Shown one piece after another: positions 53,480-62,093 of a stretch of 64,000 nt of DNA. Each line of letters starts with the position of its first letter. Positions within the stretch are counted from its first letter, which is position 1. Source of the stretch: DASQFQ01 sp963730115 (lineage in GTDB: Bacteria > Actinomycetota > Thermoleophilia > Solirubrobacterales > Solirubrobacteraceae). The translations under genes and the position numbers were made by a program. The notes beneath the pieces were generated by a model. The model searched no databases. It saw only the letters and a list, made by a program, of their open reading frames with translations, and had not been told where the DNA came from. The DNA lies in the NCBI GenBank assembly GCA_963730115.1, contig CAVSQM010000012.1:310001-374000 (forward strand), read 5' to 3'.

Positions 53480-55895
53480 GTGGCCGACGGCGACCGTCAT
53501 CCGACGCTGCATCAGCGGCGCGTCAACGACTCCGCGCTCGCGCTCGCACGCGAGTGGCGGCGCCTCGGGCGCGCCGCGACGTTCGTCGCCCTCCTCACGA
53601 GCCCGGTGCTGTTCGTGCTGCTGTACCAGGGGCTCGAGTGGGGCTTCTTCGGCTCGCTGCTCGGCACGATCCTCGGCGTCGCGATCTTCCGCGGCCTGAT
53701 CGACGTCCTCGCCCACCGCTTCATCCCCGCGCCCACCCTGTACGGCGCGGAGAACGAGCTCAAGGACGAGGACGTCATCCAGCGCCGCCGCCTCTACTAC
53801 TGGCGCAAGAAGTTCCGCACCGTCTGGCGGCTGTTCGTCGTCTTCGCCGTGCTCGTGGCGATCGCGATGGTCTACAACACGTTCGCCGGCGGCGACAACT
53901 CGATCTCCGGCGGCATCGCGTCGATCGGCGACCTCTTCACCGCGTTCGGCCCGATCTTCTTCGGCTACCTGCCGATCATCTTCATCCTCTTCTTCGCCAA
54001 CTTCCTGATCCTGTTCGGGCCGCTGCTGCTGCTCGGCGCCGGCCAGATCAAGGGCTACGAGCCGGGTGACGCCGACTGGGGCGTGAAGCTCGACGACGTC
54101 CGCGGCCAGGCCGAGGCGAAGGAGGAGATCACGCGCGTGGTCTCGCTCTGGCAGTCGGGCGAGGAGTTCGAGAAGGCGGGCGGCAAGCGCGAGCGCGGCG
54201 TGCTCTTCCTCGGCGCGCCCGGCACCGGCAAGACGATGCTCTCCAAGGGCATCGCCACGTCGTTCAACTGCCCGTTCGTGTCGATCCCGGGCTCGGGCTT
54301 CGCGCAGACCTTCATCGGCATGGACGCGGTGCTCGTCCGCTACCTGGCCATGAAGGCCAAGCGCCTCGCACGCAAGTGGGGCGGCCAGTGCATCGTGTTC
54401 ATCGACGAGATCGACGCCGTCGGCATGCGCCGCCAGTCGCTCGGCTCGGGCTTCCAGCCGCTGCACAGCGGGACGGTCCATGACGATCTGTTCTTCGGGC
54501 CGCAGGGCGCGCTGACCTGGGACGGCGACCTCGTGCTGGAGACGGCGGCCTGGCGCGAGCGCATGTTCCAGATGCGAGCCGAGCCGCGCGGGCCGGTCTA
54601 CCCGCCGGCGGTCGAGAAGCTCGCGGGCGCGATCCGCGGCATGATGATGCCGGGGATGATGGGCGGCGGCGGCGGGCTCGCGCTGAACCAGCTGCTGGTG
54701 GTCATGGACGGCATCGACGACCCGCCGCTGATGAAGCGGATCCGGACCAAGCGCATCAACACGTTCCTCGACGCGCTGTACATCGTCCCGCGCAAGCTCG
54801 GCAAGTTCCCCCTCCGGCTGCCGCCGCCGAAGCCGAACAAGGAGGAGATCTACTTCATCGGGGCCTGCAACGTGGCGCTCGAGCGGCTCGACCCGGCGCT
54901 CACGCGCCCGGGCCGCATGGGCCGTCACATCTACTTCCGCACGCCCACGTGGGAGGACCGCCGCGACATCTTCGACCTCTACCTGAAGAAGGTCGACGCA
55001 CGCGGAGGCGCTCGACACGCCGCGCAAGCGCGACGAGCTGGCCCGCATCACCAACGGCTACTCGCCGGCCATGATCGACCAGGTCTGCTCGATGGCGCTG
55101 ACCTACGCGCACTCCGACGGCCGCCAGTCCTTCGAGTGGGAGGACCTGCTCGAGGCCATGACGACCGTCGAGGCCGGCGTGGCCGTGGGGCAGCCCTACG
55201 CGAAGCACGAGGAGCGCTCGATCGCGGTCCACGAGGCGGGCCACGCCGTGTGCTCGCACCTCTACGCCGACAACGTGCTCTCGACGCGGCTGTCGGTCCG
55301 CAAGCGCGGCGACTCGGGCGGCCACCACCAGGCGATGCGGATCGAGGACCGGTTCGTCGAATGGCGCTCGGAGCGGATCGCGAACCTCATCTGGTCGCTC
55401 GGAGCGATGGCGGCCGAGTACGTGTTCTACGACCAGACGACCACGGGCGTCGGCGGCGACGTCTATTCGACGACGGCGCACGCGGTCCGGATGGTGGGCC
55501 ACTCGGGGATGGGCCCCACGCACGTCGACCTCTCCGACCGCATCGCCGACGAGGCGATCCGCGAAGCGGAAGAGGAGCGCATCATGAAGCGCTTCGAGAA
55601 GCTCGGCACGCAGATCATGCACCGCTCGGGCGGCAGCATGCTCAACGACGACGGCGTCTCCGGCGTGCTCGCCGACGGCGGCAAGCGGACCCTGGCCGCG
55701 GCGCTGATCGGGCAGTCGTTCGTGATCGCCTACAACACGATCCGCCACAACCGCGAGGGCACCGACTACGTCGCGTCCCGGCTCGTCAGCGCCGGCGAGC
55801 TCTACGGCGACGACGTCGTCAAGGTGCTCGAGGACGCGCGGCTCGAGCGCCCGGAGATCGATCTCATGGACGAGGACTCATGGCCCGTGATCTGA
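53480..55895 (+). CDS. Divergent FtsH-like membrane AAA+ zinc protease, one frameshift
   Basis: About 804 residues after correction. Two or three N-terminal membrane segments (about 30-70, 110-130, 150-185), AAA+ Walker A about 245 (LGAPGTGKTMLSK), Walker B IVFIDEIDAVGMRR, a long Met/Gly-rich insertion (AIRGMMMPGMMGGGGG) absent from standard FtsH, then GACNVALERLDPALTRPGRM and the protease zinc site about 584 (AVHEAGHAVCSHLYAD). Near 55005 one extra base (A in GACGCACGCGG) shifts the frame; without it DTPRKRDELARITNGYSPAM is continuous. GTG start; TTGGAG-N17-TACTCT lies eight bases before it. Followed by an overlapping membrane-protein gene. Confidence 0.85.
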
Positions 55896-56863
55896 ACCCG
55901 CCCCCCTCGCCCGCAGGCCGCCCCGGCAGCTCGGCCGAGGCGGAGCGCGAGCGCGCCCTCGAGCTCGAGGAGCAGCGGCGCAAGCAGCAGAAGGGCAGCC
56001 TCTGGCACCGCTCTCCGGAGGAGGACGCCACCGAGCATCAGCCGGCCGCGGCCCTCGCCGCCGAGAGCTCCGACGACGCGCCGCCGGCACCGAAGGTCGA
56101 GTCGCCCTACCGCTCGCGCTTCGGGCTCGTGCTCGGCGCGCTGCTCGGCATCGCCATCGCGACGCTCGCGATCGGCGCGGCCGTCTACGTCGGCACCTCG
56201 GGCAACAACGGCGCGCCCGACGGCTGGTCGCAGTGGAAGCCCGCCTCCGACGACGGCGTCGGCGCCGCCAAGGAGATCGCCACCCACGTCGGGCGCAAGT
56301 ACCGGCTGTCGGACGGCAACCAGATCGTCGGCGTGCAGGCCGGGCCGCTCGAGGTGTTCGACGTCCCGCTCGAGGTCGCGCTCCGCACCGCCCCGCAGGG
56401 CGGCAACATCGACTTCATCGACGGCAAGGGCCTGATGTACACGCTCAACGGGCTCGGGCCGCGTGGCTCCGTGCGCGGCGGCAAGCCGTCCGAGGCGCGC
56501 CACCTGCTGCTGCGCCGGGAGGCGCTCGAGCTCGCGCTCTACACGTTCCGCTACGTCGAGGACGTCGACCTGGTGGTCGCGCTGCTGCCGCCCAAGCCGC
56601 CGGCGAAGAAGAAGGGTGCGACGGCGGCCGCGGCCGAGGAGTCGCCGACGCAGGCGTTGTTCTTCCGCCCCGGCGACCTCGAGCCGCAGCTGGAGATCCC
56701 GCTGCGCGCGACGATCCCGTCGAACACGCCGCGGCCCGAGACGCTCCCGCCGGCCGAGTCGCGCCGGATCGACGCGCTCACGCGCAGCAACCTGTTCCTG
56801 GCCTCCTTCCAGCAGGGCCAGGACCAGCGCGCGTTCCTCGTGCTGGACCGCCTACCCGGCTAG
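55880..56863 (+). CDS. Single-span membrane protein paired with the FtsH-like protease
   Basis: 327 residues: a cytoplasmic, charged N-terminus of about 90 residues (AEAERERALELEEQRRKQQK), one membrane helix (about 92-114: GLVLGALLGIAIATLAIGAA), and an extracytoplasmic domain of about 210 residues (IVGVQAGPLEVFDVPLEVAL; FRYVEDVDLVVALLPPKPPA). No known domain is recognised. Overlaps the protease gene by 16 bases, so a partner or adaptor of that protease is the likely role. Confidence 0.65.
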   Translation: MARDLNPPPSPAGRPGSSAEAERERALELEEQRRKQQKGSLWHRSPEEDATEHQPAAALAAESSDDAPPAPKVESPYRSRFGLVLGALLGIAIATLAIGAAVYVGTSGNNGAPDGWSQWKPASDDGVGAAKEIATHVGRKYRLSDGNQIVGVQAGPLEVFDVPLEVALRTAPQGGNIDFIDGKGLMYTLNGLGPRGSVRGGKPSEARHLLLRREALELALYTFRYVEDVDLVVALLPPKPPAKKKGATAAAAEESPTQALFFRPGDLEPQLEIPLRATIPSNTPRPETLPPAESRRIDALTRSNLFLASFQQGQDQRAFLVLDRLPG

Positions 56864-56891
56864 GCGACTCCGGACCGCGGCCGCCGCGCCC

Positions 56892-57062
56892 TCATCGCCG
56901 CACCTCGTGGCCGCGGCATTCGACGACGGGCACGCGCGGGTACTTCGGGTACGCCGGGTCGGTCTTCGAGCGCCGGCAGAGCGAGAACTCGGAGCCGCGC
57001 CCGGTGCGCACGAGCTGCTGGTGCGCGCAGGTGTCGCAGAGGCCGGCGGGCGGTCTCCTCAG
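56892..57062 (-). CDS. Small zinc-ribbon-like protein with CTG start
   Basis: 56 residues: GLCDTCAHQQLVRTGRGSEF, then SLCRRSKTDPAYPKYPRVPV, then VECRGHE. CxxC plus two further Cys suggest zinc binding. No ATG/GTG/TTG is in frame before the first Cys pair; CTG at 57062-57060 overlaps the stop of the upstream gene (CTGA), which suggests translational coupling. Similar small proteins recur in this group of bacteria, from general knowledge; function unknown. Confidence 0.55.
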   Translation of the reverse strand: MRRPPAGLCDTCAHQQLVRTGRGSEFSLCRRSKTDPAYPKYPRVPVVECRGHEVRR

Positions 57063-57355
57063 ATCGGCCGGTGGCCGAGCCGTGCCAGCTCCTCATGGTG
57101 GTGCGTCACTCGGACCTTCACCGGGTCGGCGTCGTCGCGCGCGTGGACGAGCGTCCACATCGCGTCGGCGGCCTGCTCGGCCGTCTCCGGTGTCGCGCGG
57201 TTGCGCATCTCGTCGACGAGCGCGATCTCCAGCCGCTCGATCTTTTCCTCCGCCGTGCCTTCGCCGAGGGCCGGGAACGGGACGCCGCGCAGGTGCTCGT
57301 CCCAGGCTCCCTTGACCATCGCAAAACGGTTGCGGAGGGCGATCGCGTCTGACAT
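57059..57355 (-). CDS. Hypothetical helical protein
   Basis: 98 residues, mostly helical: IALRNRFAMVKGAWDEHLRG, then IERLEIALVDEMRNRATPET and ADAMWTLVHARDDADPVKVR. No membrane helix or signal. Coupled to the small zinc-ribbon gene by a 4-base overlap. Family not recognised. Divergent from the ABC exporter operon. Confidence 0.6.
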   Translation of the reverse strand: MSDAIALRNRFAMVKGAWDEHLRGVPFPALGEGTAEEKIERLEIALVDEMRNRATPETAEQAADAMWTLVHARDDADPVKVRVTHHHEELARLGHRPI

Positions 57356-57411
57356 CGACGCGCGAGTCTTGCAGATCCCGGGCGCCCCGCTCCCTCGTAT
57401 CGTGTAATTGC

Positions 57412-59175
57412 GTGCGCACCTTTCTCCGCCTCCTCAGCTTCCTCCGTCCCTACCGCCGCGGGGCGGTGTGGTCGTGCGTGCTGGCCGCGATCGCCATGGT
57501 CGGCACGGCCGCGCTCCCGTGGCTGATCGGCCGCGCGATCGACGACATCGACGCGGGCGACCGCGCCGCGCTCGAACTGCTGGCCATCGCGGTCGTGGCC
57601 GCCGGCCTGCTGCGGCTCGTCTTCTCCGTCGCGCGACGGATCGTCTCCGGGCACGTGTCGCTCGGCGTCGAGTACGACCTGCGCAACGGCCTCTACGCGC
57701 ACCTGCAGGCGCTCGAGCTCGGCTTCTTCGACCGCCAGCAGACCGGCCAGCTGATGTCGCGCGCGACCGTCGACCTGCAGTCGATCCGCTTCTTCCTCGG
57801 CTACGGCCTCGTGTGGATCGTGCAGAGCGGGATGACGATCGTGTTCGCCGCGGTGGCGATGTTCCTCAAGGAGCCGCTGCTCGCCGCGCTCGCGCTCGCG
57901 CCGGTGCCGTTCGTGGTCGTGATCGCCGCGCGCTACGGCAGCCGCTCGCGGCCGGCCCTGCAGGAGGTCCAGCAGCGGATCGCGGAGCTGACCGCCGAGG
58001 CGGAGGAGAACGTCTCCGGCGTCCGCGTGGTCAAGTCGTTCGCCGCCGAGCCGCGGCAGCTCGAGCGCTTCCGCCACCAGGTGCGGCGCGTGTTCGACCA
58101 GGCCATGTTCTCGAACCGGCTGAGCGCCTTCTACCAGCCGTTCATCGGCTTCGTGCCGCAGCTCGGCCTGGCCGTGATCCTCATCGTCGGCGGCCGCCAG
58201 GTGATCAACGGCACGCTGACCGCCGGCGACTTCGCCGCCTTCTACACCTACCTGCTGATGCTGATCGCGCCGATGCGCTCGCTCGGCATCGCGCTCGGCT
58301 TCGCCCAGCGCGCGACCGCGTCGGGCGTGCGGCTGTTCGAGCTGCTCGACCGCGCGCCGCGCCTGAGCTCGCCCGACCTGGCGCCGCCGCTGCCGGTCGG
58401 CAACGGGCGCGTCGAGCTGCGCGACGTGTCGTTCAGCTACGAGGACGGGACGCCGGTGCTGCGCGACGTCGACCTGACCGTCGACGGCGGCGCGACGATC
58501 GCGCTGGTGGGCGCCACCGGCTCGGGCAAGTCGTCGCTGGTGTCGCTGCTCGGCCGCAACTACGACGTCACGCGCGGCCAGGTGCTGATCGACGGCGCCG
58601 ACGTGCGCGACGTGGAGCTCAACTCGCTGCGGAGCCAGATCGGCGTCGTCACCGACGACCCGTTCCTGTTCAGCGCCACCGTCCACGACAACATCGCCTA
58701 CGGGCGCCCCGACGCCACGCGCGAGGACGTCGAGCGCGCCGCCGGGCGCGCCCAGGCGGCGGGGTTCATCGGCGAGCTGCCGGAGGGCTACGACACCGTG
58801 GTCGGCGAGCGCGGGCTGACCCTGTCGGGCGGCCAGCGCCAGCGGATCGCGATCGCGCGGGCGCTGCTGATCGACCCGCGCATCCTCGTGCTCGACGACG
58901 CCACGTCGTCGGTCGACGCCTCGACGGAGCAGGCGATCAAGCAGGCGCTGCGCGAGGCGATGCGCGGCCGCACGACGTTCGTGATCGCGCACCGGCTCTC
59001 GACCGTCGCGCTGGCCGACGAGGTCGTCGTGCTCGAGGACGGCGCGATCGCCGCCCGCGGCACGCACGACGAGCTGCTGGACCAGAGCGCCCTGTACGCG
59101 GAGATCGCCGCCAAGGGCCTGCCCGACCAGGTCTTCCTCAACCGCAACCCGATCGAGAAGGTGGCGGGGCTGTGA
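57412..59175 (+). CDS. Heterodimeric ABC exporter subunit with degenerate Walker B
   Basis: 587 residues: six-helix ABC exporter membrane domain (about 1-310) and ATPase domain (about 330-587). Walker A LVGATGSGKSSLVSLL, signature TLSGGQRQRIAIARALL, Walker B ILVLDDATSSVD, where the catalytic Glu is Asp, and the H-loop VIAHRLSTVAL. TATCGT eight bases before the GTG start. With the next gene it forms a TM287/288- or BmrCD-like pair with one inactive ATP site. Lipid, drug or peptide export. Confidence 0.9.
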   Translation: MRTFLRLLSFLRPYRRGAVWSCVLAAIAMVGTAALPWLIGRAIDDIDAGDRAALELLAIAVVAAGLLRLVFSVARRIVSGHVSLGVEYDLRNGLYAHLQALELGFFDRQQTGQLMSRATVDLQSIRFFLGYGLVWIVQSGMTIVFAAVAMFLKEPLLAALALAPVPFVVVIAARYGSRSRPALQEVQQRIAELTAEAEENVSGVRVVKSFAAEPRQLERFRHQVRRVFDQAMFSNRLSAFYQPFIGFVPQLGLAVILIVGGRQVINGTLTAGDFAAFYTYLLMLIAPMRSLGIALGFAQRATASGVRLFELLDRAPRLSSPDLAPPLPVGNGRVELRDVSFSYEDGTPVLRDVDLTVDGGATIALVGATGSGKSSLVSLLGRNYDVTRGQVLIDGADVRDVELNSLRSQIGVVTDDPFLFSATVHDNIAYGRPDATREDVERAAGRAQAAGFIGELPEGYDTVVGERGLTLSGGQRQRIAIARALLIDPRILVLDDATSSVDASTEQAIKQALREAMRGRTTFVIAHRLSTVALADEVVVLEDGAIAARGTHDELLDQSALYAEIAAKGLPDQVFLNRNPIEKVAGL

Positions 59176-60965
59176 GTCAGGCGCAGCCTGCCGAGACCCG
59201 CCTCGCCGAGTTCCGTCGCCGCCGGCGCGCCACGAGCGGGCGCGGGCGCAAGGTGCGCGGCCTGGTCGAGCTGCTGCGGCCCTACCGCGCGCGCGTGATC
59301 CTCGCCTTCATCGCGCTGATCCTCGCGACCGCCGCGTCGCTGGCCCCGCCGCCGCTGGCCGCGCTCGCGATCGACAAGGGCATCACGCCGAAGGATCTCT
59401 CGACGCTCAACCTGGTCGTCGTCGCCTTCGTGATCTCCGCGCTCGTGTACTGGGGCGCGTCGTACGCGCAGACCTACCTCGTCGGCTGGGTCGGCCAGCG
59501 CGCGCTGCAGGACCTGCGGATCCAGCTCTTCGCCCACCTGCAGACGCTGTCGGTCGGCTTCTACTCGCGGCGCCAGGCGGGCGCGATCGTCTCGCGGCTC
59601 ACGAACGACGTGCAGGCGCTCGACCAGCTCGTCTCCGACGGCGTGGTGACGCTGTTCGGCTCGTCGCTGACGCTGATCGGGACGGCGGCGATCCTGATCT
59701 GGCTCGACGCCGAGCTCGCGCTGCTGACGTTCCTGATCTTCCCGGTGCTGGGGATCGCCTCGTTCGTGTTCCGCATCATCTCGGCCGACGCCTACCGGAT
59801 CACGCGCGAGAAGATCAGCGCGATCACCGCCTACCTGCAGGAGACGCTGTCGGGCGTCCGCGTCGTGCGCGCGTTCGCGCAGGAGCCGCGGCACAAGCAG
59901 GTCTTCGCGGATCTCAACGAGGAGAACCGCAAGGCCAACATGACGACGGTCTACCTCAACGCCGCCTACTTCCCCGGCGTCGAGCTGCTGTCGGCGCTGG
60001 CCACCGCCGGGATCCTCTTCTACGGCGGCGTGCAGGCGATCCAGGGCGAGGTGACGATCGGCGTGCTCGTCGCGTTCGTCGCCGCGCTCAACAACTTCTT
60101 CGACCCGATCCAGCAGCTCTCGCAGCTCTACACGACCTACCAGGCCGGCATGGCGGCGCTCGACAAGATCTTCGAGCTGCTCGACCAGGAGCCGGACCTG
60201 CTCGACGGCGACGTCGAGCTGGAGGCGCTGCGGGGCGAGATCCTGTTCGACGACGTCACGTTCTCCTACGGCGGCGGCGACGCGCTGTGCTCGGTGAACC
60301 TGCACGTGCCACCCGGGCAGACGGTCGCGCTGGTGGGCGCCACCGGCGCCGGCAAGTCGACGCTCGCCAAGCTCGTCGCGCGCTTCTACGACCCGACCTC
60401 GGGGCGGATCCTCGTCGACGGCCACGACCTGCGCGAGGTCAGCGCGTCGTCGCTGCGGCGGCAGATGGGGATCGTGCCGCAGGAGGCGTTCCTGTTCAGC
60501 GGCACGATCGGCGAGAACATCGCCTTCGGGCGGCCGGACGCGACGCCCGAGGACGTCGAGGAGGCGGCGCGCGCGGTCGGCGCCCACGAGTTCATCGCGG
60601 CGCTCGAGAACGGCTACGACACCGAGGTCGGCGAGCGCGGCGCGCAGCTGTCGGCCGGCCAGCGCCAGCTCGTCGCGTTCGCCCGCGCGCTGATCGCCGA
60701 CCCGCGCATCCTCGTGCTCGACGAGGCGACGTCGAACGTCGACATCCACACCGAGTCGCGGATCGAGAACGGGTTGCGGCGGCTGCTCGGCGGCCGCACC
60801 GCGATCGTCATCGCCCACCGGCTGTCGACCATCCAGCGCGCCGGCCGGATCGTCGTGCTCGACCACGGCCGGATCGTCGAGCAGGGCACGCACGAGGAGC
60901 TGCTGGCGGCCGAGGGCGCCTACTTCAAGCTCTACCGCGACTGGGCGGAGCAGGCCGCCGCGTAG
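59172..60965 (+). CDS. Heterodimeric ABC exporter subunit with canonical Walker B
   Basis: 597 residues, same architecture after a 30-residue basic N-terminus. Walker A LVGATGAGKSTLAKLV, signature QLSAGQRQLVAFARALI (Ala in place of the first Gly of LSGGQ), Walker B ILVLDEATSNVD with the catalytic Glu. In a heterodimer each ATP site combines one subunit's Walker motifs with the other's signature: this Walker B pairs with the intact LSGGQ of its partner (active site), while the degenerate Walker B pairs with LSAGQ (inactive site). Start GTG overlaps the first stop (GTGA). Confidence 0.9.
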   Translation: MSQAQPAETRLAEFRRRRRATSGRGRKVRGLVELLRPYRARVILAFIALILATAASLAPPPLAALAIDKGITPKDLSTLNLVVVAFVISALVYWGASYAQTYLVGWVGQRALQDLRIQLFAHLQTLSVGFYSRRQAGAIVSRLTNDVQALDQLVSDGVVTLFGSSLTLIGTAAILIWLDAELALLTFLIFPVLGIASFVFRIISADAYRITREKISAITAYLQETLSGVRVVRAFAQEPRHKQVFADLNEENRKANMTTVYLNAAYFPGVELLSALATAGILFYGGVQAIQGEVTIGVLVAFVAALNNFFDPIQQLSQLYTTYQAGMAALDKIFELLDQEPDLLDGDVELEALRGEILFDDVTFSYGGGDALCSVNLHVPPGQTVALVGATGAGKSTLAKLVARFYDPTSGRILVDGHDLREVSASSLRRQMGIVPQEAFLFSGTIGENIAFGRPDATPEDVEEAARAVGAHEFIAALENGYDTEVGERGAQLSAGQRQLVAFARALIADPRILVLDEATSNVDIHTESRIENGLRRLLGGRTAIVIAHRLSTIQRAGRIVVLDHGRIVEQGTHEELLAAEGAYFKLYRDWAEQAAA

Positions 60966-61033
60966 CGGGTCAGCCGGCCGCGTCATCAGCACGCCTACGT
61001 GCCGGACGCCGAGCTCTCGCGCTGAATCTCCAG

Positions 61034-61104
61034 CTGCGGGGCAGGGACTCGAACCCCGATAACCAGCTCCAGAGGCTGGCGTCTTGCCATTAGACGACCC
61101 CGCA
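61034..61104 (-). tRNA. tRNA-Gln (anticodon CTG)
   Basis: Minus strand folds into a full cloverleaf: acceptor UGCGGGG/CCCCGCA (U1-A72 and discriminator G73, both usual for bacterial tRNA-Gln), D-arm around GUCUAAUGGCAAGAC, anticodon stem CCAGC/GCUGG with loop CUCUGGA giving CUG, and T-arm with GGUUCGAGUCC. The 3' CCA is not encoded. Confidence 0.95.
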
Positions 61105-61211
61105 AGAGCGCCCAGAGTCTAGCGCCAGGTATCTGATGCGGCCGCCCGTGCTCTAACCACCGCAACCTCAGGCCGCGCGCGGTGTTGGCGCGTATTGGTC
61201 ACTCGATCTTT

Positions 61212-61271
61212 CGTCCAGATGCTCTTCCTTCTCTCTGTCAGCACGCTAACTTCGGGCATGTTGTCTGGACG
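61212..61271. promoter_or_regulatory. Spaced inverted repeat upstream of the Crp-type regulator
   Basis: CGTCCAGA (61212-61219) and TCTGGACG (61264-61271) are perfect inverted copies 44 bases apart in the 227-bp gap between tRNA-Gln and the regulator gene. They could be paired operator half-sites or the base of a long stem in the leader RNA. Nothing else is clear in this gap. Confidence 0.3.
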
Positions 61272-61331
61272 GCCTCCGGGAGGCGCCAGGCTCCTGAATT
61301 GCCAAGGAAGGCGGGAAGGGAACCCCACTTG

Positions 61332-62093
61332 ATGCGCGACGCGAACTCCGGCTCCGTTCAACTCCTGAAGGTCGACCCCGAGCTTGCACGGGGGCTCGAT
61401 GTGCCGCGGGCTCGGGAAGCCGCCGAGCGGCTCTACACGCGAGCCATCGACGTGCCGCGCGGCCGCTGGACGCCGCAGCCGTGGCTCACCGGCGGCAGCC
61501 AGCCGATCGGCCTGCTGGTGCTCGAGGGCCTGCTCGTGCGCGAAGCCACGGTCAGCAACCACCCGTGCGCCGAGCTGCTCGGCCCCGGCGACCTGCTGCG
61601 CGCCGGCGAGGACAACGACGCCGAGGAGCTGCTCCCGCGCCGGATCGAGTGGGCGGCGGCGACGAGCGCGCGGATCGCGATCGTCGACCAGGCGCTCGCC
61701 GTGCGGATGGCGCAGTGGCCGGAGATCTTCGCCGCGCTGATGGACCGCGCCGCCCGCCGGGCCGAGCGGCTCGTGGTCACCCAGGCGATCGCCCACCTGA
61801 CCCGCGTCGACGACCGCCTGCTGGCGCTGCTGTGGCTGCTCGCCGAGCGCTGGGGCCGCGTCGTCCCGGGCGGCGTGCTCGTCTCGCTGCGACTCCCGCA
61901 CCGGACGCTGGCCGGCATGGTCGGCGCCCGCCGCCCGTCGGTCACCACCGCGCTCGGCCAGCTGATGGCCCGCGGGGCGATCGAGCGCCGCGCCGACGGC
62001 GCCTGGATCCTGCGCGGCGCCCCGCCGGCGGAGGACCACATCGAGGCCGCCGCCATCCCGTTCGCGCAGCAGCGCGTCCGGATCCCCAGCTAA
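61332..62093 (+). CDS. Crp/Fnr-type regulator without clear cNMP pocket
   Basis: 253 residues. N-terminal beta-rich sensor domain (about 45-125: QPIGLLVLEGLLVREATVSN; LLGPGDLLRAGEDNDAEEL) of the cupin-like cNMP-binding fold, but without the PRAAT-type phosphate cassette. Dimerisation helix about 135-165, then the winged HTH (SLRLPHRTLAGMVGARRPSV; TTALGQLMARGAIERRADGA), typical of Crp. The ligand is unknown. Convergent with the reductase gene. Confidence 0.85.
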   Translation: MRDANSGSVQLLKVDPELARGLDVPRAREAAERLYTRAIDVPRGRWTPQPWLTGGSQPIGLLVLEGLLVREATVSNHPCAELLGPGDLLRAGEDNDAEELLPRRIEWAAATSARIAIVDQALAVRMAQWPEIFAALMDRAARRAERLVVTQAIAHLTRVDDRLLALLWLLAERWGRVVPGGVLVSLRLPHRTLAGMVGARRPSVTTALGQLMARGAIERRADGAWILRGAPPAEDHIEAAAIPFAQQRVRIPS

